From assembly GCF_014195535.1 (NCBI RefSeq), contig NZ_JACIBY010000010.1, positions 186,001 through 250,000 of the forward strand: 64,000 nt of DNA. Direction: 5' to 3'. The notes beneath the pieces were generated by a model that saw only the letters and a list, made by a program, of their open reading frames with translations, did no database searches and had not been told where the DNA came from. Of the stretch, positions 52,370-60,288 are shown piece by piece. This stretch comes from Runella defluvii. Its GTDB lineage: Bacteria; Bacteroidota; Bacteroidia; Cytophagales; Spirosomataceae. Position 1 is the first letter of the stretch. Each line of letters starts with the position of its first letter. The position numbers and the translations under genes were made by a program.

Positions 52370-52434
52370 ACCGTACGAACAATCAGCAATTTGGACACTG
52401 GGGTTGCTAGATTGTTCCTACGGTAATTTTTGTG
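52370..52434 (+). promoter_or_regulatory. Large stem-loop upstream of rpsD
   Basis: Left arm ACCGTACGAACAATC (52370-52384) and right arm GATTGTTCCTACGGT (52410-52424) pair over 15 bp with one mismatch. An inner AGCAA (52385-52389)/TTGCT (52404-52408) extends the stem. AATTTTTGTG follows, so it resembles an intrinsic terminator or attenuator. It lies 21 bases before the rpsD start codon region, in a 103-base gap. Confidence 0.75.
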
Positions 52435-52454
52435 TTTATTCTAAATCAATTCAC

Positions 52455-53066
52455 ATGGCACGTTATACAGGTCCGAAATCGAAGATTTCACGTCGTTTTG
52501 GTGAGGCTATCCTAGGGCCAAGCAAAGCACTTAGTAAAAAGAACTACCCTCCAGGCCAACACGGCAGAGGGCGTCGTAGCAAGAAGTCAGAATATGCACT
52601 TCAATTGCAAGAAAAACAAAAGGTAAAATATACTTACGGTATTTTGGAGCGTCAGTTCCGTAACCTTTTCCACCGTGCAGCAGTACGTGAAGGTATCACA
52701 GGTGAAAACTTGCTTAAACTTTGCGAAGCACGTCTTGACAACACAGTATATCGTTTAGGAATTGCTCCTACTCGTCGTGCTGCTCGTCAGTTGGTTACTC
52801 ACAAACACATCACTATTGATGGCGAAGTCGTAAACGTACCTTCGTACTCGTTGCGCCCAGGCCAAGTAGTTGGCGTTCGTGAGAAATCAAAATCACTTGA
52901 AACTATCAACGATAGCATCGTAGCTCGTACAGCTGCCGCAAAACGTTTTAACTGGCTTGAGTGGGATAACGGTTTGATGGTTGGTAAGTTTGTTCAGTAC
53001 CCAGAACGTGATCAGATTCCTGAAAACGTGAACGAGCAAGCTATCGTCGAATTGTATTCGAAATAG
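52455..53066 (+). CDS. rpsD: 30S ribosomal protein S4
   Basis: 203 residues from the ATG at 52455 ([19 protein letters not shown]). The S4 RNA-binding domain is [39 protein letters not shown]4 starts 30S assembly, and in E. coli it represses the alpha operon by binding an mRNA pseudoknot. A large leader hairpin lies just upstream of this gene here. The zinc-binding N-terminal cysteines of some S4 proteins are absent. Confidence 0.97.
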   Translation: MARYTGPKSKISRRFGEAILGPSKALSKKNYPPGQHGRGRRSKKSEYALQLQEKQKVKYTYGILERQFRNLFHRAAVREGITGENLLKLCEARLDNTVYRLGIAPTRRAARQLVTHKHITIDGEVVNVPSYSLRPGQVVGVREKSKSLETINDSIVARTAAAKRFNWLEWDNGLMVGKFVQYPERDQIPENVNEQAIVELYSK

Positions 53067-53080
53067 TCTTAAATTATTCT

Positions 53081-53126
53081 ACAAAACCCTTGTGGGGTGG
53101 ATTACCACGTCAAGGGTTTTGTTTTT
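53081..53126 (+). terminator. First attenuator-like hairpin before rpoA
   Basis: ACAAAACCCTTG (53081-53092) pairs perfectly with CAAGGGTTTTGT (53111-53122), 12 bp, loop of 18 with a small inner TGG/CCA pair. A run of five Ts (53122-53126) follows. Confidence 0.75.
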
Positions 53127-53152
53127 GTATGTTTAGAAAAACATACTTTTTT
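53127..53152 (+). terminator. Second attenuator-like hairpin before rpoA
   Basis: GTATGTTT (53127-53134), loop AGAA, AAACATAC (53139-53146), then six Ts (53147-53152): a compact intrinsic terminator directly behind the first one. A third palindrome GCGGTTAATAACCGC (53153-53167) follows, still 30 bases before the rpoA ATG. Confidence 0.75.
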
Positions 53153-53197
53153 GCGGTTAATAACCGCTCTTCGGACTCTAAAAAAACTGCTAATCCT

Positions 53198-54187
53198 ATG
53201 TCTATTTTAGCATTCCAAATGCCTGACAAGGTCGTAATGGAAAAAGCCGACGACTTTCACGGGTTGTTTGAGTTCAAGCCGCTGGAAAAAGGTTTCGGTG
53301 TAACAATAGGAAATGCGTTACGTCGTATCCTGCTTTCATCGCTGGAAGGCTACGCTATCATTAGCGTTCGTTTTCCAAGTGTTCTTCATGAATTCTCTTC
53401 GATTGAGGGAGTTGTTGAAGATGTTACCGAAATCATCTTGAACCTCAAAATGGTTCGTTTCAAGAAGGTTTCGGAATTGGTTGATAACAAAATCTCGGTA
53501 AGTGTGAAAAACCAATCGGTGGTGACAGCTGGCGACATCGCTAAGTTTACATCATCGTTTCAGGTTTTGAATCCTGACCTCGTTATCTGTCACATCGACG
53601 ACCAAATGACTTTCGAAATGGAGATTATCCTTGAGAAAGGTCGTGGTTATGTCCCTGCTGACGAACCTCGTACATTGGAATTACCGATTGGTCATATTCC
53701 AATTGACGCCATTTACACACCAATCAAAAACGTTAAGTACAGCGTAGAAAATACGCGCGTAGAGCAGAAAACTGACTACGAAAAACTACTTATTGAGGTT
53801 ACCACGGATGGGTCTATCCACCCAGAAGAAGCCCTCAAAGGCGCTGCTTACATCTTGATTCAACACTTTATGTTGTTCTCTGATCAAACGATGACGTTTG
53901 AAACTCAGAAAAATGACGAAGTGAGCGAAGTAGATGAAGAAATGTTGCGTATGCGTAAGTTGTTGAAAACGCCTTTGGCTGACCTCGACTTATCAGTACG
54001 TGCTTATAACTGTCTTAAATCGGCAGACATCAAAACTCTTGGTGATTTGGCTAGACTCGAAGTGGCTGATATGATGAAGTTCCGTAACTTCGGTAAAAAG
54101 TCATTGACTGAGTTGGAGCAATTAATTGCTGAGAAGAATTTGACGTTTGGTATGGACGTAGCGAAATACCGCCTCGACGAAGACTAA
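53198..54187 (+). CDS. rpoA: RNA polymerase alpha subunit
   Basis: 329 residues from the ATG at 53198 ([14 protein letters not shown]). The N-terminal dimerisation domain has [22 protein letters not shown]. The C-terminal domain (about 245-320) contains the alpha-CTD helices [46 protein letters not shown]. It scaffolds RNA polymerase and contacts activators. Terminator-like hairpins flank it on both sides, so its level may be set apart from the ribosomal genes. The gap to rpsD is 131 bases. Confidence 0.97.
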   Translation: MSILAFQMPDKVVMEKADDFHGLFEFKPLEKGFGVTIGNALRRILLSSLEGYAIISVRFPSVLHEFSSIEGVVEDVTEIILNLKMVRFKKVSELVDNKISVSVKNQSVVTAGDIAKFTSSFQVLNPDLVICHIDDQMTFEMEIILEKGRGYVPADEPRTLELPIGHIPIDAIYTPIKNVKYSVENTRVEQKTDYEKLLIEVTTDGSIHPEEALKGAAYILIQHFMLFSDQTMTFETQKNDEVSEVDEEMLRMRKLLKTPLADLDLSVRAYNCLKSADIKTLGDLARLEVADMMKFRNFGKKSLTELEQLIAEKNLTFGMDVAKYRLDED

Positions 54188-54195
54188 AATCTTTC

Positions 54196-54226
54196 GACCT
54201 TTCTCTGCAAAGAGAAAGGTCTTTTT
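54196..54226 (+). terminator. Terminator-like hairpin between rpoA and rplQ
   Basis: GACCTTTCTCT (54196-54206) and AGAGAAAGGTC (54211-54221) form a perfect 11-bp stem with loop GCAA, followed by five Ts. A textbook intrinsic terminator, although rplQ follows in the same direction 73 bases later. Confidence 0.85.
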
Positions 54227-54298
54227 ATGTATTGTTCAACCGGTTAGTATTCTGAAGCGCGGTTGCCGCAGCTCGAAGCTAATCAAAAACTCAAACTA

Positions 54299-55042
54299 AT
54301 GAGACACGGTAAAAAAGACAACCATTTGGGGCGTACCTCCTCACACCGTAGTGCCTTACTACGTAACATGGCTTCGTCATTGATTATCCACAAGCGTATC
54401 GAAACTACTTTAGCGAAAGCAAAAGAACTCAAAAAATATGTTGAGCCCCTTTTGACTCGCTCTAAAGAAGATACTACGCACAACCGCCGTATCGTTTTCT
54501 CTTACATCCCTGAGAAAGAGGTTGTAAAAGAATTGTTCAGTACAGTTGCTGACAAAATCGCCAACCGTCCTGGAGGTTACACTCGTATCATCAAATTGGG
54601 TACTCGTCAAGGTGACGCTGCCGAAGTTTGTATGATTGAGCTAGTTGACTTCAACGAAACGCTCCTCGCTGCGGTTGAAGAAAAAGCAGCAAAAACACGT
54701 CGTAGTCGTCGTGGTGGTAAAAAAGCTGAAACTGAAGTAAAAGCTTCTGCACCAGTTGTGGAAGAAGTTGCTGCTGAAACAGCGGAAGTAACTGCTGCTG
54801 ATGACCTTGAAATCATCGAAGGAATTGGTCCAAAAATTGCAAGCGCGCTTGTAGCAGCGGGTGTAACAACCTTTGCTCAATTGGCAGACTCAACTCCTGA
54901 AGCAATTCAAGAAATCGTATCGGCTGCAGGTATCGGTTCTAAGAGCCCTGCCACATGGCCTCAGCAAGCTGCCCTCGCTCGCGATGGTAAATTTGATGAA
55001 TTGAAAGCTTGGCAAGACGAATTAAACGGAGGCCAAGAATAA
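54299..55042 (+). CDS. rplQ: 50S ribosomal protein L17 fused to a helix-hairpin-helix tail
   Basis: 247 residues from the ATG at 54299 ([17 protein letters not shown]), about twice the E. coli L17. Residues 1-120 are a complete L17 ([23 protein letters not shown] and [22 protein letters not shown]). An Ala/Glu-rich linker (121-167) follows, then [31 protein letters not shown] (169-199). This is a helix-hairpin-helix of the kind that binds DNA or RNA without sequence specificity; similar tails occur on some Bacteroidota ribosomal proteins. The last 35 residues look helical. It is the last gene of the operon, behind a terminator-like hairpin. Confidence 0.93.
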   Translation: MRHGKKDNHLGRTSSHRSALLRNMASSLIIHKRIETTLAKAKELKKYVEPLLTRSKEDTTHNRRIVFSYIPEKEVVKELFSTVADKIANRPGGYTRIIKLGTRQGDAAEVCMIELVDFNETLLAAVEEKAAKTRRSRRGGKKAETEVKASAPVVEEVAAETAEVTAADDLEIIEGIGPKIASALVAAGVTTFAQLADSTPEAIQEIVSAAGIGSKSPATWPQQAALARDGKFDELKAWQDELNGGQE

Positions 55043-55091
55043 CTTTTCTCAGAATTACTTTTATAAAATGAAGAAAAGTTAAAATACAGAA

Positions 55092-55122
55092 GGGGTTAAA
55101 CGAAAGTTTAGCCCCTTTTTTT
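55092..55122 (+). terminator. Terminator of the ribosomal operon
   Basis: GGGGTTAAAC (55092-55101) and GTTTAGCCCC (55106-55115) pair with one G-T pair around a GAAA loop, then seven Ts. The end of the superoperon. Confidence 0.9.
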
Positions 55123-55161
55123 GGAAATTTGCAAAACAAATTATTCAACACCAACTAAAAA

Positions 55162-56262
55162 ATGGGTTCTCAACAACCAGCACTCTTACTTCTCGAAGAC
55201 GGAACAGCCCTCAGAGGGTTGGCGCTTGGCAAAATTGGTACAATGGGTGGCGAAATTTGCTTCAACACAGGTATGACTGGCTATCAGGAAATTTATACTG
55301 ATCCTTCGTACTTTGGGCAAATTGTGGTCAACACCAATTCTCACATTGGTAACTACGGTGTACAGTTGGACAGCGAGGAAGAATCAAATTCTGTAAAAAT
55401 TAGCGGGATGGTTTGCAACTCTTTCTCGCGTATTTATTCTCGCAAAACAGCTGACTTTTCGCTCCAAACGTATTTTGAAAAAGCAAATATCGTTGGAATT
55501 AGCGAAGTGGATACCCGCCAATTGGTACGTCACGTTCGCCAACAAGGGGTAATGAACGCAATCATTTCGTCCGAAATCTTGGACGAAAAAACACTCATGG
55601 AGCACTTAAAAGAAGTGCCTAACATGGCAGGTTTGGAGTTGTCGTCGGTAGTTTCTACGAAAGTGCCTTACTTCATGGGCGATGAAACAACGGCGCAGTA
55701 CCGAATCGCGGTGATGGATTATGGTATCAAAAAAAGTATCCTTTTGAACATGACGCAACGCGGCTGCTACTGCAAGGTGTTCCCAGCTAAAACTCCTTTT
55801 GAAGAAGTGATGGCTTGGAATCCTGACGGTTTCTTTATCTCAAATGGCCCGGGTGACCCGTCGTCAATGCCGTATGCTGTCGAAACAGTTCAGAAGTTTT
55901 TGGGTACCAACAAACCCATTTTTGGAATTTGTTTGGGGCACCAAATCCTTGCGTTGGCAAGTGGAATTTCTACTTACAAAATGCACCACGGTCACCGCGG
56001 ATTGAACCACCCCGTGAAAAACTTCCAAACGGGACTTTGTGAGATTACTTCACAGAACCACGGTTTTGCAGTAAGCCCAGAAGAAATCGAAGCGCATCCT
56101 GATGTGGAAGTGACGCACATCAACCTCAATGATAAAACCATTGAAGGCATTAAGCGGAAAGATAAGCCTGCATTTTCAGTACAGTATCACCCTGAAGCAT
56201 CGCCAGGCCCGCACGATTCACGCTATTTGTTCGACAATTTTATTGAGTTGTTTAAAGCATAA
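55162..56262 (+). CDS. carA: Carbamoyl-phosphate synthase small (glutaminase) subunit
   Basis: 366 residues. The N-terminal half is the CPSase small-chain domain (GGEICFNTGMTGYQEIYTDPSYFGQIV). The class-I glutamine amidotransferase domain has the nucleophile Cys in FGICLGHQILALA and the HPE pair in VQYHPEASPGPHD. It releases ammonia from glutamine for the large subunit CarB in pyrimidine and arginine synthesis; carB is not in the window. It is monocistronic with a terminator on both sides, so carB must lie elsewhere. Confidence 0.96.
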   Translation: MGSQQPALLLLEDGTALRGLALGKIGTMGGEICFNTGMTGYQEIYTDPSYFGQIVVNTNSHIGNYGVQLDSEEESNSVKISGMVCNSFSRIYSRKTADFSLQTYFEKANIVGISEVDTRQLVRHVRQQGVMNAIISSEILDEKTLMEHLKEVPNMAGLELSSVVSTKVPYFMGDETTAQYRIAVMDYGIKKSILLNMTQRGCYCKVFPAKTPFEEVMAWNPDGFFISNGPGDPSSMPYAVETVQKFLGTNKPIFGICLGHQILALASGISTYKMHHGHRGLNHPVKNFQTGLCEITSQNHGFAVSPEEIEAHPDVEVTHINLNDKTIEGIKRKDKPAFSVQYHPEASPGPHDSRYLFDNFIELFKA

Positions 56263-56280
56263 AAAATCAAAGTAATATCC

Positions 56281-56312
56281 AAAAAACTCCCCAAATCCTT
56301 GGGGAGTTTTTT
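56281..56312 (+). terminator. Terminator of carA
   Basis: AAAAAACTCCCCAA (56281-56294) and TTGGGGAGTTTTTT (56299-56312) form a 14-bp stem with loop ATCC, ending in Ts. Confidence 0.9.
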
Positions 56313-56375
56313 GCTTTAAAAGGCTTTTGTAAAGTGTTGACTTTTACCAGTTCACTCTTAAATACGTTTCACTTT

Positions 56376-58031
56376 ATGAAAGCTAATCGCCGAAGTTTTA
56401 TTCAGACGCTGGGGCTTAGTGCCGCAACGGCGGGAGTAAGTACCCCGCTTGCTTCTAGTGCGCAACCAATCAACGTTCAGCCAAAAGAGGATGAGCAAAT
56501 TTTATTTGTTGGCGATAACATCGCCGTCGCAAATACAGCCTATGGCCGAGTCAGAGGGTTTATTTTGAGAGGTGTTCATACTTTTCTAGGAATCCCGTAT
56601 GGGGCAGATACCTCGGGTGCAAATCGGTTTATGCCACCTCAAAAACCAACGTCGTGGACGGAGGTGCGTCCTGCTGTATGGTGGGGAAATACGGCACCTC
56701 AAATCATGGAAAAGCGGTATGCTGACCAATACGCTTCATTTGTTGACCATTGGAACTACGACGATGTAAGCGAAGATTGCCTTCGGATAAATGTCTGGAC
56801 GCCTGCATTAGATACCAAAAAACGCCCAGTCGTTGTATGGCTGCACGGCGGTGGATTTGTTAATGGAAATGGTATCGAGCAAGATGGGTATCATGGAGAG
56901 AACTTGAGTCGAATGGGGAATGTCGTATTTTGTTCCCTCAACCACCGTCTTGGGGCGTTAGGTTTTACCAGCATCGCGGGAGTAGGAGGTGAAAAGTTTG
57001 CTGCTTCAGGTAATGTTGGTATGTTAGATATTGTTGCAGCCCTTGAATGGGTACGGGACAATATCGCCAACTTTGGAGGAGATGCCTCTAACGTTACAAT
57101 CATTGGACAATCGGGCGGTGGGGCAAAAGTTTGCACCTTGATGGCAATGCCATCGGCCAAAGGGCTGTTTCATAAAGCGGTGGCATTGAGTGGGTCATCG
57201 TTAGGAGGGGTAAACAAAGAATACGCCGAGAAATTGGGGGCAATGGTGCTCAAAGAAGCGGGGCTAGGCGCGAATGAAATTGATAAATTACAGCAAATAC
57301 CGTGGCGTGAGTACATAGATATTGCCAATCGTGCCGTAGCCAAAATGGCCGAAGAGGCAAAGCGGTTGAACCTAACGCGAGGAGGGTTTAGTCCTGTAGC
57401 AGATGGAACGTTTTTATCGGCGACGCCTTTTTATAGCGATTCGGCGCACTTTTCAGCCGATATTCCGATGATTATCTCCACAACCTTCAACGAACAGTCG
57501 CCGAGTAGGGTTGATTCCGCACTCGAAAAAGTATCGATGAATGATGTCAAAGAAAAATTGAAAGTGCGTTTTGGCGAAAAGTCGGGAGAAGTAGCGGATG
57601 CTTATTCAAAAACATTCCCTGATAAAAAGCCAGTCGAAATTTGGTCGATGATATTAAGTAATCGTAAAAATGCAATTGCGACTGCCGATGCCAAGGTAAA
57701 ACAAAAAGCGCCTGTGTATGTGGCTTGGTTTGGGTGGCAACCCCCTCTTTTTGATGGGCGAATGCGGGCTTTCCACTGCGACGATATTTGTTTTTGGTTT
57801 TATAATACCGATTTGATGCTCACGCACACGGGTGGGGGAGCGCGACCAAGACGGCTTGCAGAGAAAATGGCCAAATCGTTTGTCAATTTTGCACGGACAG
57901 GAAACCCCAACGGAGGTGGCCTGCCCAATTGGCCACAATACACCACAGGAAAAGGAGAAACAATGATTCTTGATGATGTACCAGTAGTAAAAAATGACCC
58001 CGACCGCGACGCAAGAAAGTCGTTAGCATAA
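56376..58031 (+). CDS. Tat-exported type-B carboxylesterase
   Basis: 551 residues from the ATG at 56376. The N-terminus NRRSFIQTLGLSAATAG is a twin-arginine signal, so it is exported folded. The alpha/beta-hydrolase core has VVVWLHGGGFVNGNG (oxyanion hole) and the elbow IGQSGGGAK with Ser246. These are the marks of the carboxylesterase type-B family, which also holds para-nitrobenzyl esterases. A His in FHCDDICFWF could complete the triad. It hydrolyses esters; the substrate is unknown. It is monocistronic, between two terminators. Confidence 0.87.
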   Translation: MKANRRSFIQTLGLSAATAGVSTPLASSAQPINVQPKEDEQILFVGDNIAVANTAYGRVRGFILRGVHTFLGIPYGADTSGANRFMPPQKPTSWTEVRPAVWWGNTAPQIMEKRYADQYASFVDHWNYDDVSEDCLRINVWTPALDTKKRPVVVWLHGGGFVNGNGIEQDGYHGENLSRMGNVVFCSLNHRLGALGFTSIAGVGGEKFAASGNVGMLDIVAALEWVRDNIANFGGDASNVTIIGQSGGGAKVCTLMAMPSAKGLFHKAVALSGSSLGGVNKEYAEKLGAMVLKEAGLGANEIDKLQQIPWREYIDIANRAVAKMAEEAKRLNLTRGGFSPVADGTFLSATPFYSDSAHFSADIPMIISTTFNEQSPSRVDSALEKVSMNDVKEKLKVRFGEKSGEVADAYSKTFPDKKPVEIWSMILSNRKNAIATADAKVKQKAPVYVAWFGWQPPLFDGRMRAFHCDDICFWFYNTDLMLTHTGGGARPRRLAEKMAKSFVNFARTGNPNGGGLPNWPQYTTGKGETMILDDVPVVKNDPDRDARKSLA

Positions 58032-58055
58032 CCTGTTATTTGCAGGGTATTTTTG

Positions 58056-58087
58056 GCCGTACCTACGCTTTTGTGGGTGCGGCTTTT
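58056..58087 (+). terminator. Terminator of the carboxylesterase gene
   Basis: GCCGTACCTAC (58056-58066) and GTGGGTGCGGC (58073-58083) pair over 11 bp with two G-T pairs, then four Ts. Weaker than the others in the window. Confidence 0.65.
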
Positions 58088-58114
58088 GCCTAATTTTATA
58101 TTCCTTAACCTCAC

Positions 58115-59035
58115 ATGAAAAATTACCTTTATACCTTATCCATCATTGTAGCGGCAACACTTGCCCTATTTTTCCCTCAAACTTTTACCCAAATTGGGGA
58201 CTTTCAATTAAAAACCCTTATCGTTCCGCTCTTGCAGATTATCATGTTTGGCATGGGAACGACCATGAGCCCAAAAGACTTTGAAGCGGTTGTGAAATCT
58301 CCCAAAAGTGTCATCATTGGCCTTGTTTGTCAATTCACTATTATGCCCTTGGTGGGTTATACTTTGGCCGTAAGTTTTGATTTTCCTGCTGAAATTGCGG
58401 CGGGAATAATTCTAATTGGTTGTTCACCGAGCGGTTTAGCCTCAAACGTGATGGCGTACATTGCCAAGGCAAATGTGGCTTTATCGCTGACTATTACTTC
58501 TTGTGCAACCCTGATGGCTCCCATTCTTACTCCTCTTTTGATGAAATTATTGGGCGGGTCATTTATCGAAATTGATTTTATGAAGATGATGATTGAAATC
58601 CTAAAAATCATCATTTTGCCCATCGGTGTGGGGTTGGCCGTGAATAAAATCTTTAGAAACCAAACCGCATTTCTAAACAAATACATGCCTTTGGTTTCAA
58701 TGGCAGGAATTGCCGTTATTATTTGTATCATTACGGCTGCAGGACGAGAGAGCTTGTTGAAGGTAGGAGGGATACTCATTGTGTGTACATTGATTCATAA
58801 TTTGACAGGGTATGTGTTGGGGTATTGGAGCGCGCGATTATTGAAACTTCCCGAACAAGATTGCCGAACAGTCGCTATTGAAGTAGGTTTGCAAAATGGA
58901 GGTTTAGCCTCAGGAATTGCGCTCCAAATGGGGAAAGTAGCAACGGTAGGTTTAGCTCCAGCATTGTTTGGCCCAATTATGAACATTACAGGGTCATTGT
59001 TGGCGAGTTGGTGGAGTAAAAAACCAACCGAATAA
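58115..59035 (+). CDS. BASS-family bile acid:sodium-type symporter
   Basis: 306 residues with nine to ten transmembrane helices, starting at FPQTFTQIGDFQLKTLIVPLLQIIMFGMGTTMSPKDF. The conserved loop GLVCQFTIMPLVGY and the ligand-site segment ILIGCSPSGLASNVMAYIAKANVALSLTITSCATLMAPILTPLLMK contain the crossing helices that bind sodium in ASBT homologues. Bacterial members import organic acids such as pyruvate, pantoate or bile-acid-like anions. The substrate is not indicated by the sequence. The SDR gene starts 25 bases downstream, so they form an operon, which may hint at shared metabolism. Confidence 0.85.
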   Translation: MKNYLYTLSIIVAATLALFFPQTFTQIGDFQLKTLIVPLLQIIMFGMGTTMSPKDFEAVVKSPKSVIIGLVCQFTIMPLVGYTLAVSFDFPAEIAAGIILIGCSPSGLASNVMAYIAKANVALSLTITSCATLMAPILTPLLMKLLGGSFIEIDFMKMMIEILKIIILPIGVGLAVNKIFRNQTAFLNKYMPLVSMAGIAVIICIITAAGRESLLKVGGILIVCTLIHNLTGYVLGYWSARLLKLPEQDCRTVAIEVGLQNGGLASGIALQMGKVATVGLAPALFGPIMNITGSLLASWWSKKPTE

Positions 59036-59060
59036 GTAGGTAGAACTAAGAAGCGAATAC

Positions 59061-59834
59061 ATGAAAGAAAAAGAGTTTAGTGGCCAAGTAGCGATTGTAA
59101 CGGGGGCTGGCCAAGGAATTGGCCTAGAAATAGCCCGTCAGTTGGCAGAACGGGGAGCGGCGGTTGTGCTAAACGACCTCGATCAAACATTGTCGGACGA
59201 AGGAGCGCTTGCCATTCAGCAGCAAGGAGGAAATTGTATCAGTTATCCAGGAAATGCGGCCGACGTTGATTTTGTGCAAGCAATGGTAGCCGAGGCTGTG
59301 AAGGTCTTTGGAAAACTGACGACAGTCGTGGCAAATGCAGGTATGACGACGTTTGGTGACTTTTTTGAGTATCGCCCAGAATCGCTTCAGCAGCTGTTAG
59401 ATTTGAACATTAGGGGTAGTTTCTTCCTGACCCAAGCGGCGGCGCGTCAGATGCGCCTACAGGGGCAAGGAGGGCGTGTGTTGTTGATGTCGTCGGTAAC
59501 AGGCCACCAAGCACACCAATTTTTGGCAGCTTATGGCATGACCAAAGCGGCCCTCGAAATGCTAGCGAAGAGTTTGGTGGTGGAGCTGTCTCCCTATGGG
59601 ATTACCATTAATGCCGTAGCACCAGGCGCGACAATGACGGAACGCACGGCTGAAGATCCAGCCTATAACCAAACGTGGAGTAAAATTACACCCATGGGGC
59701 GCCCTGCAACTGTGCAAGATATTGCCAATGCGGCATTGTTTCTGGTCTCGCCAGGGGCAGGCCACGTGACTGGGCAGTCGTTGGTTGTAGATGGAGGCTG
59801 GACGTCGGTGAGCCCGTCGCCTTATCATTCGTAG
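59061..59834 (+). CDS. Short-chain dehydrogenase/reductase
   Basis: 257 residues. The cofactor loop is TGAGQGIG (14-21) and an Asp in NDLDQ after beta-2 suggests NAD(H). The catalytic Ser lies in LLMSSVTG and Tyr/Lys in YGMTKAAL. The C-terminal GQSLVVDGGWTS is typical of classical SDRs. It follows the BASS transporter by 25 bases and ends before a strong terminator. A sugar or hydroxy-acid dehydrogenase role is plausible from the operon. Confidence 0.9.
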   Translation: MKEKEFSGQVAIVTGAGQGIGLEIARQLAERGAAVVLNDLDQTLSDEGALAIQQQGGNCISYPGNAADVDFVQAMVAEAVKVFGKLTTVVANAGMTTFGDFFEYRPESLQQLLDLNIRGSFFLTQAAARQMRLQGQGGRVLLMSSVTGHQAHQFLAAYGMTKAALEMLAKSLVVELSPYGITINAVAPGATMTERTAEDPAYNQTWSKITPMGRPATVQDIANAALFLVSPGAGHVTGQSLVVDGGWTSVSPSPYHS

Positions 59835-59849
59835 CTTTCACATGGACAC

Positions 59850-59884
59850 AAAAAAAGGAGCTGTTTTGGCAGCTCCTTTTTTTG
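59850..59884. terminator. Bidirectional terminator between the SDR gene and rpmE2
   Basis: A-tract, GGAGCTG (59857-59863), loop TTTTGG, CAGCTCC (59870-59876), T-tract. The 7-bp stem with A and T tracts serves both convergent genes. Confidence 0.9.
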
Positions 59885-59905
59885 TGGTAAAAAAACGAAC
59901 AAGAA

Positions 59906-60148
59906 TTATCTCTTTCCGTATTTTCTAAGGAATTTGTCAACACGACCAGCCGTGTCAAGCAATGTATTTTTACCAGTGTAGAACGGGTGTGACTGAGAAG
60001 TTACCTCGGCCTTGAACACAGGGTAAGTTTTTCCTTCAAACTCGATAGTGTCTTTTGTTGGGGCGCAAGAACGTGTTACGAACTTGTCATCAGTTGCTAA
60101 ATCCCAAAATACGATTTCTCTGTAATCTGGATGAATTCCTTTTTTCAT
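59906..60148 (-). CDS. rpmE2: 50S ribosomal protein L31 type B
   Basis: 80 residues starting [27 protein letters not shown], with the C-terminal [24 protein letters not shown]. The type-B form is zinc-free, with only one Cys, and in many bacteria replaces zinc-binding L31 when zinc is scarce. Here it is likely the standard L31. TATCTTTG on the minus strand (60207-60200), 52 bases upstream, is its likely promoter. It ends at a shared bidirectional terminator. Confidence 0.95.
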   Translation of the reverse strand: MKKGIHPDYREIVFWDLATDDKFVTRSCAPTKDTIEFEGKTYPVFKAEVTSQSHPFYTGKNTLLDTAGRVDKFLRKYGKR

Positions 60149-60199
60149 TTCTGTATCAGCGCTTTATGATGTTACGATGCTTTGTTTCAAAACGGGACG

Positions 60200-60226
60200 C
60201 AAAGATAGTAACTTTTTGAAAATCAA
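60200..60226 (-). promoter_or_regulatory. Promoter of rpmE2
   Basis: On the minus strand: TTG (60226-60224), 16 bases, then TATCTTTG (60207-60200), an exact -7 match. Confidence 0.5.
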
Positions 60227-60288
60227 AAAAGTATCCTCCCAAAGAAGTTTGGTAAAAATATTTATATTGCATCAAACGAATGTAAAGT

